Shown: positions 36,639 to 45,724, numbered from the stretch's first letter. The stretch: DNA of 58,269 nucleotides from Methanosarcina sp. UBA293 (GCA_002499445.1 DALS01000063.1:1-58269), one strand, 5' to 3'. Notes: generated from the letters alone by a model not told the origin. Made by a program: numbers and translations.

Positions 36639-37391
36639 TTAATTCAGTTTCTTATTTTTACTCATAGACCCTATAATAATTCTCATATCCTCAACCGTAT
36701 TAATATTAGCAAAAGTCCTCAACTCAGGATCAATCTCCCTAATTTCCGAAACATCAACAAACACTACATCCTTCATTTCAAAAACCGGCGCAAGTACAGA
36801 TCTTTTTTCTCTCTCAAAGGCTTTTTCGATTTCAGGAATCAGTTTCTTTGAATAAACCGCATGTAGAGGTTCGAACTCCTTATCCTCCCATTTAGGAAGG
36901 GCAGCATCGTGTCCGCTTACTTTCTCAAAAAGCAGGTCTACAACTCTGGAATCCACAAAAGGCATGTCCCCTGCGCATACAAAAGAATATTCTGCACTGG
37001 ATTCGAGCAGCCCAGCCCGGATGCCTTCAAGCGGGCCGGCGTCTTCAAGAGTATCAAAACAGAAACGGATCTCACGGGCAGGGAATTTTTCAAGCACAGG
37101 TTTAAATTTTTCCTGCTGGTTTTTGTCCCTGACTGAGAGAATAACCTCGTCCACAGCCCGGAAAAGGCTTTCAAGCAGGCGTTCAAGAATTGTCTTACCC
37201 TCGAATTCAAGAAGGGCTTTTTCAACCATGCCCATCCGCCTGCCCCTACCTCCCGCCAGGACGATGGCACTTCTGAATTTTATATTACTTCTCTCAGGTT
37301 CTGTTTCATTAGGGTCTGTCTCATTAGGGTCTGTTTCATTGGGGTTTATTTCATTAAATTTCATTTCATTAAATTCTGTTTTTTCGCCCAT
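36639..37391 (-). CDS. mobA: Molybdenum cofactor guanylyltransferase
   Basis: 250 residues. After a low-complexity leader (residues about 10-32, with NETDP repeated), the MobA motif AIVLAGGRGRRMGMVEKALL appears, then SVRDKNQQEKF, DTLEDAGPLEGIRAGL and CAGDMPFVDSRVVDLL. The enzyme joins GMP to molybdopterin to make MGD, used by formylmethanofuran dehydrogenase and other Mo/W enzymes. The gene lies 31 bp after the MobB-MoaE gene and is probably cotranscribed. The NETDP repeat is coded by an 18/15-bp DNA repeat and is unlikely to be catalytic. Confidence 0.9.
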   Translation of the reverse strand: MGEKTEFNEMKFNEINPNETDPNETDPNETEPERSNIKFRSAIVLAGGRGRRMGMVEKALLEFEGKTILERLLESLFRAVDEVILSVRDKNQQEKFKPVLEKFPAREIRFCFDTLEDAGPLEGIRAGLLESSAEYSFVCAGDMPFVDSRVVDLLFEKVSGHDAALPKWEDKEFEPLHAVYSKKLIPEIEKAFEREKRSVLAPVFEMKDVVFVDVSEIREIDPELRTFANINTVEDMRIIIGSMSKNKKLN

Positions 37392-37422
37392 TCTATCATT
37401 TCCGGAGTTTTTTATTCTGGTC

Positions 37423-38289
37423 TCATACCTGCTTCCTATCTTGTTCTTTGTCGTGGACCCAGAATTCCTCTTTTTCCGTGAATTCCTTCTTCCAGATCGG
37501 AGCTTCAGCTTTTAAGCGTTCTATAGCTTCACTGAGGGCAGGGAAGAGTTCGGTCCTGTGGGCGGCTGCGATAACAATGTATACTATATCTTCTCCGGCT
37601 TTAATGACGCCTGTTTTGTGGTGGATCAGGACTTCAAGGATGCCTTCTTTTTGTTTGAGATCTTTCCTGATTAGGTCAAGGGTTTTTGAGGCTTCAGGTT
37701 CGTATTTTTCAAACTCAAGCCAGGAGGTTTTCTCGCTTCCGGTCAGCTCGCGGACGATGCCAGTAAAAGTTCCGATTGCGCCTGCTTTTCGGATGATTGG
37801 ATTTTTCCTGGCTTTCTTTATAAGGGCTTCCAGGGTGTAGCGGTCAGGCTGGGCAAGGATCAATCCTACAAGGGAGGCTGTCAGTTCCTCGTGCAGGTCG
37901 ACATTTTCCGGCATCCTGAAGAAAACGTTAGAGACGCCTTTAAGATCCCCAAGCGCGATTTTCGGAAGGTTGCTTTCCTTAAATCCTTCTACCACAGCAA
38001 AATCAAGCCCCTGATCGCAAAGGAGGTCAAGTGCATGTTCAAGGTCGGAATTCCTAGAAAAGCTGACAAGCTCGATACCAGTTGTTTCTGTGCCTGTTAT
38101 TCCTATTACCATATCAGCCCCAGCATCGAATTGCCTGCCTGTATCTGTTTCTGCCGGATTGAGCCGCTGCTCTCCCATGTGTTTAATGGTTCCTACTCCC
38201 CCAATTTCGGAAAGTTTCCTCACCAGAGCTGAAACAAGGGCTGTCTTGCCTGAATTTTTATACCCGACAACTGAAATGACTTTCATCAA
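37423..38289 (-). CDS. MobB-MoaE fusion (molybdopterin synthesis)
   Basis: 288 residues. Residues 1-135 are MobB, a GTP-binding adaptor with P-loop GYKNSGKTALVSALV and the TIKHMGEQRLNPAETDTGRQ motif. Residues about 150-280 are MoaE, the large subunit of molybdopterin synthase: IGTFTGIVRELTG, EFEKYEPEASKTL, IHHKTGVIKAGEDIVYIVI, HRTELFPALSEAIERLKAEAPIWKKEF with the active-site Lys. It makes molybdopterin from cPMP with thiocarboxylated MoaD. With MobA just downstream it forms a two-gene Mo/W-cofactor operon. No MoaD is in the window. Confidence 0.92.
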   Translation of the reverse strand: MMKVISVVGYKNSGKTALVSALVRKLSEIGGVGTIKHMGEQRLNPAETDTGRQFDAGADMVIGITGTETTGIELVSFSRNSDLEHALDLLCDQGLDFAVVEGFKESNLPKIALGDLKGVSNVFFRMPENVDLHEELTASLVGLILAQPDRYTLEALIKKARKNPIIRKAGAIGTFTGIVRELTGSEKTSWLEFEKYEPEASKTLDLIRKDLKQKEGILEVLIHHKTGVIKAGEDIVYIVIAAAHRTELFPALSEAIERLKAEAPIWKKEFTEKEEFWVHDKEQDRKQV

Positions 38290-38355
38290 AGAGCGTTATG
38301 CACTTTCCGATATAAGTAGAAGCCGGCACTCTTTATTTCATTTTTTAATTTTGTA

Positions 38356-38415
38356 AAATGCTTTGTGAAATGCTTTGTGAAATGCTTTGTGAAATGCTTT
38401 GTGAAATGCTTTGTG
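38356..38415. repeat. 12-bp tandem repeat, 5 copies
   Basis: Five perfect copies of AAATGCTTTGTG in the spacer upstream of both mobB-moaE (divergent) and radC. Each unit carries a potential start codon but no open frame. Rest of the 38290-38621 spacer shows no gene. Confidence 0.92.
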
Positions 38416-38621
38416 AAGATTCAAATATTGAAACTTCTATCTAATCTAAGGGGAGTTTAGTCAATTAAATTTGGACTATTGTGCAGAAATCTTCTATTAT
38501 ATACACAAATTTCCTACATAGATTTTCTGTGTAGGCATACTGTCTGTCAACTAAAAATGGGAAAAACATGAGAAAGAGAAAGAAGGAATAAACGGCCAAA
38601 AGATGGGAAAAGGGGTCAATT

Positions 38622-39311
38622 ATGGAAATAAGTAAAGTTAGAATTCATGATATTCCTGAAGAGGAACGCCCAAGGGAGAGACTTATTCGCAATGGACCGG
38701 AATCACTTTCAAACGCAGAACTCCTTGGGATTATTCTGAGGACAGGGTCAAGGAAAGAGAACGTTGTAAATCTGTGCAGCCGGATATTATCAGAATACAA
38801 CATCAAACAGCTCAGTCTTGCAAATGTTTCAAGGCTTATGCAGGTTCATGGGGTAGGAAAGGCAAAAGCTGCTCAAATAACTGCAGTTTTCGAGCTATCT
38901 CGCAGGCTTGAAACTTTTGTGGAAGAGCCGAAAAGAAAAATCGCCTCGCCAAAGGATGTATACACACTAATGTATCCCAAAATGCGCGAACAAAAAAAAG
39001 AAAAATTTATAACACTTTATCTTGATACAAAAAATCAGATCCTCAGAGAAGAAGTCGTATCCATTGGCAGTTTAAATGCAAGCATTGTCCATCCGCGTGA
39101 AGTTTTCAAGTCTGCTCTTATGGAATCTTCGGCATCGGTAATTATGATTCACAATCACCCCTCAGGTGACCCGAGTCCTAGCAGGGAGGATATAATGGTT
39201 ACCGAGAAACTGGTAGAAGGTGGTAAACTCCTTGGAATTGACGTGCTTGATCACATCATAATCGGGGACGGCAGGTATATTAGTCTTAAAGATGAGGGTT
39301 TCGTGAAATAA
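38622..39311 (+). CDS. radC: RadC-family JAB-domain protein
   Basis: 229 residues, the usual size. The N-terminus RIHDIPEEERPRERLIRNGPESLSNAELLGIILRTGS and the helix-hairpin-helix VHGVGKAKAAQITAVFELS are followed by the MPN/JAB domain with EVVSIGSLNASIVHPREVFKSAL and the metal motif HNHPSGDPSPSRED. Despite its name, RadC has no proven repair role; the JAB fold suggests a metalloprotease-like or DNA-linked function. AGGGGT lies before ATG 38622. Monocistronic. Confidence 0.93.
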   Translation: MEISKVRIHDIPEEERPRERLIRNGPESLSNAELLGIILRTGSRKENVVNLCSRILSEYNIKQLSLANVSRLMQVHGVGKAKAAQITAVFELSRRLETFVEEPKRKIASPKDVYTLMYPKMREQKKEKFITLYLDTKNQILREEVVSIGSLNASIVHPREVFKSALMESSASVIMIHNHPSGDPSPSREDIMVTEKLVEGGKLLGIDVLDHIIIGDGRYISLKDEGFVK

Positions 39312-39534
39312 AGTACAATAAATTAAAACATAAAAACAAAAGATTTTTTCAGACAGGGAGCTCTTAAGAGCATGTTTGTTAAAAAATTTCCAATATATAT
39401 ATCATATAGATAAATTTAATAATTTCATTCTATGAATTATTCCTCCTATCGAGAGTTCCTATCAGAACTTTCAGTAATGTATTTATTTAATTAAAAACTG
39501 GAACTAACCTTTACTTTCAATAATGTAGCAAAAT
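39312..39534. other. Spacer after radC
   Basis: AT-rich, with a possible TATA element (TATATATATC, about 39394-39404). No gene seen. Confidence 0.35.
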
Positions 39535-39536
39535 AT

Positions 39537-39643
39537 AGTTGATAATCTGTACCCAGTTAATTGATGATTTGTACTCCATTAATTGACAATTTGTATTCCA
39601 TTAATTGATGACTTGTATTCCATTTTGATGATTTGTATTCAGT
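39537..39643. repeat. About 22-bp tandem repeat, 5 copies
   Basis: The consensus TTAATTGATGATTTGTATTC plus CA occurs at 39557-39578, 39579-39600 and 39601-39622, with shortened or diverged copies at 39537-39556 and 39623-39643. The array lies some 150 bp before the Mmp11 coding region. Confidence 0.85.
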
Positions 39644-39789
39644 TTATTGACACAATACAATCTTCTAATATAACTTACTAAAACTACGATATTTATATAT
39701 GTATATAAGAAATGGGCTCTTTAGATCAAACGAAATTCCCTCCCAGTCTATTTCCCTTAAAAAGGTCCCTTAAAAAGGAGGTCTTCTGA

Positions 39790-40764
39790 ATTACAAAACA
39801 TATAAACGCCTGTGCACTTAACAATAGAAGTATTGAAGAAATAACCCTGGATGACCCTTATACTGTCCCTTATAGGGGCATTTACGCAGTCTGTGACGCG
39901 GCAAATGAGTACGCAGAGATAATTGAGCACTCAAACTGTTACAGCGGGGCCGCCTGGTCCCTTTATCATTACGCAAAAGCTCCCCTTGTACTGAAAACCC
40001 ATTCGATTGGAAATATGATCCGCTATTTTGTTAAAACCGGGACCTCAAAGCTCGAACTCAAACCTTCAGTCTCAGCTGCAGGTATCGAATCCGTGATCGT
40101 GCAAGAAGATGAAGTAGAGATTACCTATGCAGGATTGGGAGGAGGAGGCGTGGGCGCAACCCGCTGCAGAGCATTTGCAGACGGAGTTCTTCGTTATCAG
40201 ATATCTGAATCCGGAGGAGGGAAACGCGCAAAAGGAACGATTACAGTTCCGCGCAGGGATCGAGTCCTTATAGGCATAGATGATACTGACTCAAAAGAAG
40301 TAGGAGCTACCTGGACCCTAACTCATAATATTGCAAAAGAACTGGACTGCCAGGAAGCGGTTTATCTTTCTCAGGCTCTTGTCCAGCTTTTCCCGGTTCC
40401 GGAAAAAACGCAGAACTGCATGTCTACGGTACTTGAATTCGGTTGTATAAACGAGAAAGCTAAATCAAGGCTGGTAAACGCCTTAAAAAGTGCACTTGAG
40501 AAATACAGTGCTTCATCCCAAACCGGAATGGTTGTCCTTTCAGATTTCTATGCAAAAGAGATGTATGAGTACAGTAACCGCAGTCGGACTGAAAGAATTT
40601 CAAAAGCAGAGGCTTTACAGTGTGCCAGAGATAAGAATGTAGAGGTCATGCTTTGTGGCAACGGGGTAATAGGCGCACTTGCTGCTTTACCCTGGTTTGC
40701 AAGACCTGAAGAATCAATTATTCCTGGTACCCAGATCAAACCTCTTTCTCTGGAGAAAAATTAA
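39790..40764 (+). CDS. Methanogenesis marker protein 11 (apparent ATT start)
   Basis: The frame is open from 39790 and reads HINACSLNNRSIEEITLDDP, YRGIYAVCDAANEYAEIIEH, SNCYSGAAWSLYHY and so on, continuous with the region after ATG 40015. Restricting the gene to ATG 40015 would delete 75 residues of clear family sequence. An in-frame TGA at 39787-39789 closes the frame upstream, and no ATG, GTG or TTG lies between. GGAGGT at 39777-39782 stands 7 nt before ATT 39790, so ATT is the likely initiator (325 residues total). IGIDDTDSKEVGATWTL is the signature of this methanogen-specific family; DDTD resembles a tRNA-guanidine/agmatidine-type synthetase motif. Function unknown. Confidence 0.85.
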   Translation: MTKHINACALNNRSIEEITLDDPYTVPYRGIYAVCDAANEYAEIIEHSNCYSGAAWSLYHYAKAPLVLKTHSIGNMIRYFVKTGTSKLELKPSVSAAGIESVIVQEDEVEITYAGLGGGGVGATRCRAFADGVLRYQISESGGGKRAKGTITVPRRDRVLIGIDDTDSKEVGATWTLTHNIAKELDCQEAVYLSQALVQLFPVPEKTQNCMSTVLEFGCINEKAKSRLVNALKSALEKYSASSQTGMVVLSDFYAKEMYEYSNRSRTERISKAEALQCARDKNVEVMLCGNGVIGALAALPWFARPEESIIPGTQIKPLSLEKN

Positions 40765-40890
40765 AACTAAGATTTAATTTTAGGTTATAAGGAATAATTT
40801 AGTTCATAAGAAATAACTTTAATTTATAAGGAATTTTGAATTTAACATCCTTAAGTTAGGCATCCTTTAGTCCAGCAGTGTGGGGTCAGT

Positions 40891-42621
40891 TTGAAAGAAG
40901 AAAAAGAAGCACCAGAATGCACCGGATTTGAAGCCCTTTACCTTTCAGCCTTCGATAGTGATGTCAGCCTAATAACAGGTGTCCCAGGGTACCCTGTTAC
41001 CTCGCTCATGGAACTTTTTTTGAGAGAATCTGGAGAAAGAGAGTTTTTAGAAGCTTCAGAAATAAAAACCAAGATTTCCGGAAAGACATTTTCTGAAATA
41101 GAGCGTAATTATAGTGCCAGATGGCTCACAAATGAAAAAGTTGCCCTTGAAATCGCGCTTGGGGCTTCGGCGTCTGGCAGAAGGGCGCTTGTTCTTGTAA
41201 AACATGTAGGGATGAACCTGCTTTCTGACCCTCTTATAACCTCAGTAACACACACTATAGGAGCCGGTCTTGTAATAATTACAGGGGATGACCCTGGCGC
41301 AAAGGGTTCTCAGAATGAGCAGGATTCCCGCTGGTACGGCCGTATAGCAGAGGTAGCCGTATTTGATCCAGCTAATCCTGATATTGCATACAGGGCTCTA
41401 AGACGGGCTTACGAGCTTTCGGAAGAAACCAGGACGCCTGTCCTTCTAAGAATCACTGCAGGCCTTGAAAAGAGCAAAGGGAGAATAAAACGCCTTCCAG
41501 TTTCTTCAGCTCCTCATCCTGAGTTTGACCGCTCAATCTGGAAAAACCGGATGGTTGAAAAGCACCGGCGCTTTCACTCCAAAACCTATCCCCTATTGGA
41601 AGAAGAAGCTGAGAATACTGACCTGAATAAGATAAGGGAATGTATAGTCGAAAATACACGACGTGGATCAAAGTTGGGACATGGACAGATAGGGATTATT
41701 TCCTCAGGTTTCACATCCTCGACTGTTGAGGAAGTATTGAAAAAGCGAAGAGAATATCCAGAAATCTCTCACCTTTCCCTCAATCTTGTAAACCCACTTC
41801 CAATTGGAAAAATAAAGGTTTTCCTGAGGAATAACCAGAAGGTTCTCGTTGCTGAAGAATCTGAACCCTTTATAGAAGAACAGATCCGGATCGCAGGCAA
41901 TGTTTATGGGAAAAAAACAGGGCATCTTCCATACGGGCAGGTTAGGTATGAAGATCTTGAATTTGCACTTGAGCACATTGGAGAAGAAATTTTAAAGCCT
42001 GCAGATGCTTCCTTCCTCAAAGCTGGAACCAGAACTTTGATCTGTGACAATTGCCCTTATCTACCCCTTTACCGCTTTCTCAGCACACTTGACGTGCGGA
42101 TTGCAGGCGATATGGGCTGTTCTGTCCGGAGTGCACCCGAACCTCTTGCTGCGGTGGATGTTAGCTTTGCCCTCGGCTCAGCAGTCTCGGTTGCGTGTGG
42201 TTTTGAGAGTAAAGGTATAGCTGTGATAGGTGATTTTGCCCTGGCACATTCGGGGATTCTCGGACTTCTGAGTGCTGCGACCACAAGCTGCAATGTGCTT
42301 GTACTCGTGCTCCTGAATGAGGTTGCAGCCATGACCGGAGGGCAGGCAGTTCCAGATCTCAGGAAAGTTGTTGAGGCAATAACTCCTGATGTTTCTGTCT
42401 TCAATATCGATGCCGTTAAAGAAGAAGAAGAAGCGGATGGAACTGAGAAAATAATGGATATAACTGAGAAAGTTACAGGTAGAACTAAGGATGAGAAAAA
42501 AGCAGGGCATGAGATTGAAAAGCAAATCTTGAATCCTAAACTCTCGGAACTAATCAGGGCAAAACTTGCACTTCCTGGGCTTTTTGTAATATTCATAAAA
42601 GGAAAGTGCCGAAAGTATTAA
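40891..42621 (+). CDS. Divergent IorA-like TPP-dependent oxidoreductase subunit
   Basis: 576 residues from TTG 40891. Similar in layout to indolepyruvate:ferredoxin oxidoreductase alpha: N-terminal pyrimidine-binding part (ITGVPGYPVTSLMEL ... NEKVALEIALGASASGRRALVLVKHVGMN), ITGDDPGAKGSQNEQDSRWYG, then a middle domain and the TPP-binding part (GDFALAHSGILGLLSAA ... LLNEVAAMTGGQAVPDL). The usual C-terminal 2x4Fe-4S ferredoxin domain is absent, and CPGCPHR is replaced by CDNCPYLPLYRF. A charged insert (about residues 510-550) breaks the TPP domain. It lies 126 bp after Mmp11 and no IorB gene is beside it. Substrate therefore uncertain. Confidence 0.8.
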   Translation: MKEEKEAPECTGFEALYLSAFDSDVSLITGVPGYPVTSLMELFLRESGEREFLEASEIKTKISGKTFSEIERNYSARWLTNEKVALEIALGASASGRRALVLVKHVGMNLLSDPLITSVTHTIGAGLVIITGDDPGAKGSQNEQDSRWYGRIAEVAVFDPANPDIAYRALRRAYELSEETRTPVLLRITAGLEKSKGRIKRLPVSSAPHPEFDRSIWKNRMVEKHRRFHSKTYPLLEEEAENTDLNKIRECIVENTRRGSKLGHGQIGIISSGFTSSTVEEVLKKRREYPEISHLSLNLVNPLPIGKIKVFLRNNQKVLVAEESEPFIEEQIRIAGNVYGKKTGHLPYGQVRYEDLEFALEHIGEEILKPADASFLKAGTRTLICDNCPYLPLYRFLSTLDVRIAGDMGCSVRSAPEPLAAVDVSFALGSAVSVACGFESKGIAVIGDFALAHSGILGLLSAATTSCNVLVLVLLNEVAAMTGGQAVPDLRKVVEAITPDVSVFNIDAVKEEEEADGTEKIMDITEKVTGRTKDEKKAGHEIEKQILNPKLSELIRAKLALPGLFVIFIKGKCRKY

Positions 42622-42904
42622 TCTCAGTGCCTTATCGTCGTTTTCGGTCAAGCCTTTTTCATATTGCCTCGAGATTGGAAATTAAAATCTTTCGTTTTAA
42701 AGTTCAAATATACCCCAATTTTAAATACAGAAATTTAAAAGTCCCAATTTCAATGCTTTCAAAATTTTTATATAAGTTCCCTCTGATAAAGTAAATAACG
42801 AAGAAAAGTCAATTAAGAATAGGGAAAAATATTAGGTGTTTTTCATCGCTTCAGTCTATGATTGAAAAACGATTGCTCAAAAAGGGAAGCAAGGGGGTAA
42901 AAAA
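42622..42904. other. Spacer without recognised gene
   Basis: About 280 bp, AT-rich. A 62-codon frame starting at 42606 overlaps the end of the IorA-like gene and is not supported. Confidence 0.35.
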
Positions 42905-43069
42905 GTGGAGAGAAAATTTCGAATATTACTGTCAATAGGCACTTTATTGCTGGTAATAGGCGCGTTCTTGAATCTTACCAGAGATCCGCTTTTATGGGGG
43001 ACAGGGACTGTAACTGCATTATTCATGATCTTACTTTTCAGGATAGATCCTCTTAGTCCAAATAATTAA
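42905..43069 (+). CDS. 54-residue membrane protein
   Basis: Starts at GTG 42905, with AGGGGGT 6 nt upstream. The product begins MERKFRILLSIGTLLLVIGAF and ends FRIDPLSPNN: two hydrophobic segments joined by a short loop (NLTRDPLLWGTG). The good RBS, GTG start and two-TM pattern argue for a real small gene. Function unknown. Confidence 0.6.
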   Translation: MERKFRILLSIGTLLLVIGAFLNLTRDPLLWGTGTVTALFMILLFRIDPLSPNN

Positions 43070-43129
43070 TTAGTGAAAAAGAAAAAACTCCAAAAAAGCT
43101 AATCATGAGGAAAGCGTAAATTTGCTTAT

Positions 43130-43729
43130 ATGTCTGTGGCCTCAAAGTATGACCGAATCGCGCCCATATACGAATTGATAGACCTACCTCTTGAGCTTCT
43201 CTTTTTTCGGAAATGGAGAAAAGAAGCGTTCTCAAGTCTTAGCGGGAAAATTCTGGAAGTTGGGATAGGCACAGGAAGAAACCTGAAATTTTATTCTGCA
43301 GGCTGTCAGGTAACAGGAATCGACAAAAGCGAAGGCATGCTCCAGAGAGCTCGAGAAAAAGTAGAAAATACTAAAAACGTCACTCTTTATCCTATGGATG
43401 CCGAGCACCTTGAATTTCCAGATAACAGTTTCGATTACGTTGTCACGACTTTTGTTCTCTGCACAATCCCTGAACCTGTGAAAGCTCTTAGGGAAATGAG
43501 AAGAGTCCTTAGACCATCAGGGGAGCTGATAGCTCTTGAACACGTGCACAGCAGCGACCCTATTATCGCCCTCATTGAAAATTTAATAAATCCTTTTCTG
43601 TTTTTCCTGCTTGGGGACCATACAACTCGGAATACCGTGAAGAATATTGAAGAAGCCGGTTTTACCATAAAGGAGGCAAAAAAACTGGCTTTTAAAGACG
43701 TTTTCAGGAAAATTAGGGCAAAGCCGTAA
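43130..43729 (+). CDS. Class I SAM-dependent methyltransferase (UbiE-like)
   Basis: 199 residues. Motif I is ILEVGIGTGRNLKFY (about residue 42), followed by GIDKSEGMLQRAREK (motif II region), MDAEHLEFPDNSFDYVVTTFVLCTIPEP (motif III/IV) and REMRRVLRPSGELIALEHV. This is the Methyltransf_11/UbiE-type pattern. Substrate probably a small molecule or lipid. It precedes the UbiB-like gene by 143 bp on the same strand, which recalls the quinone/lipid link of UbiE and UbiB, though methanosarcinas make methanophenazine instead. Confidence 0.88.
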   Translation: MSVASKYDRIAPIYELIDLPLELLFFRKWRKEAFSSLSGKILEVGIGTGRNLKFYSAGCQVTGIDKSEGMLQRAREKVENTKNVTLYPMDAEHLEFPDNSFDYVVTTFVLCTIPEPVKALREMRRVLRPSGELIALEHVHSSDPIIALIENLINPFLFFLLGDHTTRNTVKNIEEAGFTIKEAKKLAFKDVFRKIRAKP

Positions 43730-43871
43730 AAAGTTTCATTTTCTTATTTGGATTGGTTATTAAGTCATTCGAAAAATAGTTTTACCTATCAATAATTGAC
43801 TTTAACGTCTAACTACGCTTAATGTGGTATAAAGAAATTCTCTTAAACAATAACAACCAATTCATAAATGG

Positions 43872-45527
43872 ATGCTGGGGAAAACAAAGAGGTACCTTGA
43901 GGTTACTAGGGTCCTTTTAAAATACAATCTTATTCCCGAACTGTACCGGGATTTGCGCACTGACTATATTTCAAATCCTGAATGCACCTGTGCTTTTGAT
44001 CTCGAAAACAGGCAGACGGCTGTAAAACTCAGGCAGGCTTTTGAAGAGCTAGGGCCGACATTCATCAAAATGGGGCAGACCATGAGCAAACGGCCTGATC
44101 TTGTTCCCCAACCTTATGTAGTAGAAATGGTAAATCTTCAGGACAAAGTCAAGCCGGTGCCTTTTGAAGAAATGGCTGAGTCCCTTGATCTTGCCTGCGT
44201 TTGCGAGTATCAGACGCGTGAGGAGCGGAATCGGAAAAAAACGACAGAAGAACTTAAGGCTTCACGAGAGAGAAAAGCAAAAGCTTTTATTGAAATCTTT
44301 GACAGCTTCGATCCGGAACCTATTGCTTGCGGTTCGATTGCACAGGTTTATAAAGGAACTCTGGAAAGCAAACCAGTTGCTGTAAAAATCCTTCGCCCGA
44401 ACCTTATTGATACTATAAATATTGACCTTTCTATCTTGGACGATTTCAAACCTGTTATGAGAAAGGTTCTCGGTTTAGGAAGTAATTTTGATATTGATGC
44501 CTTTTTACTTGAGATTCGGGAGATGCTTACCCACGAGGTTGACCTGAGAACCGAAGCTGTTAATATGAGGCGTTTTGAGGACAATTTCAAGAACGTGAAA
44601 AATGTAACCGTACCCAAAATATATTCCGATTACTGTTCAGCCAATGTCCTTACAATGGAATTCATCCAGGGAATCCAGATCAAAGACATAATTAACATGC
44701 CTGTGCCTCAAAGCAAGAAATCGGAGTATACACGTACCATCACCAAAAGTTATCTTAAACAGGTCTATATCGACGGGTTTTACCACGCCGACCCTCACGG
44801 GGGCAATATGCTAGTTCAGGAAAACGATACTATTGCCTTTATCGATTTTGGGGCTGTAGGCAGCATCGATGAGGAGCTCCAAAAACACATGCTGGAGTTT
44901 TATTATGCCATCAATAACAGGGATGTGGAAGGGGCAACTCAAGGTTTCCTGAAAATAGGGGGCGCAGACGCACGGGAAGTAGATATCCACAGGCTCAGGA
45001 AAGATATGGATAGCCTGATTGCAAACCAGAACTACGGATTTGAAGGCAGACAAAGTGACAATTATGCAAAGCTAGGCCTGAAATATGATATCAGGTTGCC
45101 TGGAGAATTTTCGACTCTGCAGAGAGCAATCCTGCTTATAGAAGGGGTGTGCCTGGAATTAGACCCTAGATACAACATTAAAACCATTGCTATCCCTGTG
45201 CTTATGGATGCTTATAAAAAACTTAATGCTCCAAAAGGTCCTGCTCTTCATATTGAATTTTCCACAGAGCCTGTGGACGAGAAAGCCGAATTGAGGGCTG
45301 CAATTCGAGAAGTTGCCGATAAAATGGAAGGAATGGGGGATCAGTTCCTTTCCTTAAAACAGGAAGAAAACAGGAAAACTATTTTTTCAAAAGAACTTTA
45401 TCTGGCTGTTCTACTTATTGTCTCGACTTATATTCTATTAAACGGAAGTACTTATTCCTGGGTCGGTCTGGCTGGATTTGCAGGGTCAATCTTGATAGTC
45501 CTCCTTTCTATAATTCGGAATGACTGA
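43872..45527 (+). CDS. ABC1/UbiB-family atypical kinase, membrane anchored
   Basis: 551 residues. Family motifs in order: FEELGPTFIKMGQTMSKRPDL (the KxGQ motif), IACGSIAQVYKG (Ala-rich nucleotide loop), VDLRTEAVNMRRFEDNF (the ExD region), HADPHGGNMLV catalytic loop and FIDFGAVG metal motif. Two C-terminal TM helices (LYLAVLLIVSTYILLNG and WVGLAGFAGSILIVLL). A charged insert around residues 115-140 is unusual. UbiB/COQ8 proteins bind ATP and support prenyl-quinone synthesis; in Methanosarcina a role in methanophenazine or isoprenoid lipid handling is plausible inference. Confidence 0.9.
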   Translation: MLGKTKRYLEVTRVLLKYNLIPELYRDLRTDYISNPECTCAFDLENRQTAVKLRQAFEELGPTFIKMGQTMSKRPDLVPQPYVVEMVNLQDKVKPVPFEEMAESLDLACVCEYQTREERNRKKTTEELKASRERKAKAFIEIFDSFDPEPIACGSIAQVYKGTLESKPVAVKILRPNLIDTINIDLSILDDFKPVMRKVLGLGSNFDIDAFLLEIREMLTHEVDLRTEAVNMRRFEDNFKNVKNVTVPKIYSDYCSANVLTMEFIQGIQIKDIINMPVPQSKKSEYTRTITKSYLKQVYIDGFYHADPHGGNMLVQENDTIAFIDFGAVGSIDEELQKHMLEFYYAINNRDVEGATQGFLKIGGADAREVDIHRLRKDMDSLIANQNYGFEGRQSDNYAKLGLKYDIRLPGEFSTLQRAILLIEGVCLELDPRYNIKTIAIPVLMDAYKKLNAPKGPALHIEFSTEPVDEKAELRAAIREVADKMEGMGDQFLSLKQEENRKTIFSKELYLAVLLIVSTYILLNGSTYSWVGLAGFAGSILIVLLSIIRND

Positions 45528-45724
45528 GTGAATATTTGAGCAAATATTTAATCATAAAATTGCTTGATGAGTGAGAACCTAACTAAGTGAGAATCTAACA
45601 TACAATATAACAGACAAAACATAAAATCAAGATAGATAATAATATAAAAATTAAAAATAAATGATATATTAAAAACAAAGCTGACAAGACTAGTATAGAC
45701 AAAATTAGGATTCATTGACGGAGG

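Noticed and set aside
42069..42596. 175-codon minus-strand frame
   Set aside because: Antisense to the IorA-like gene, Ser/Ala-rich shadow with no family motif.
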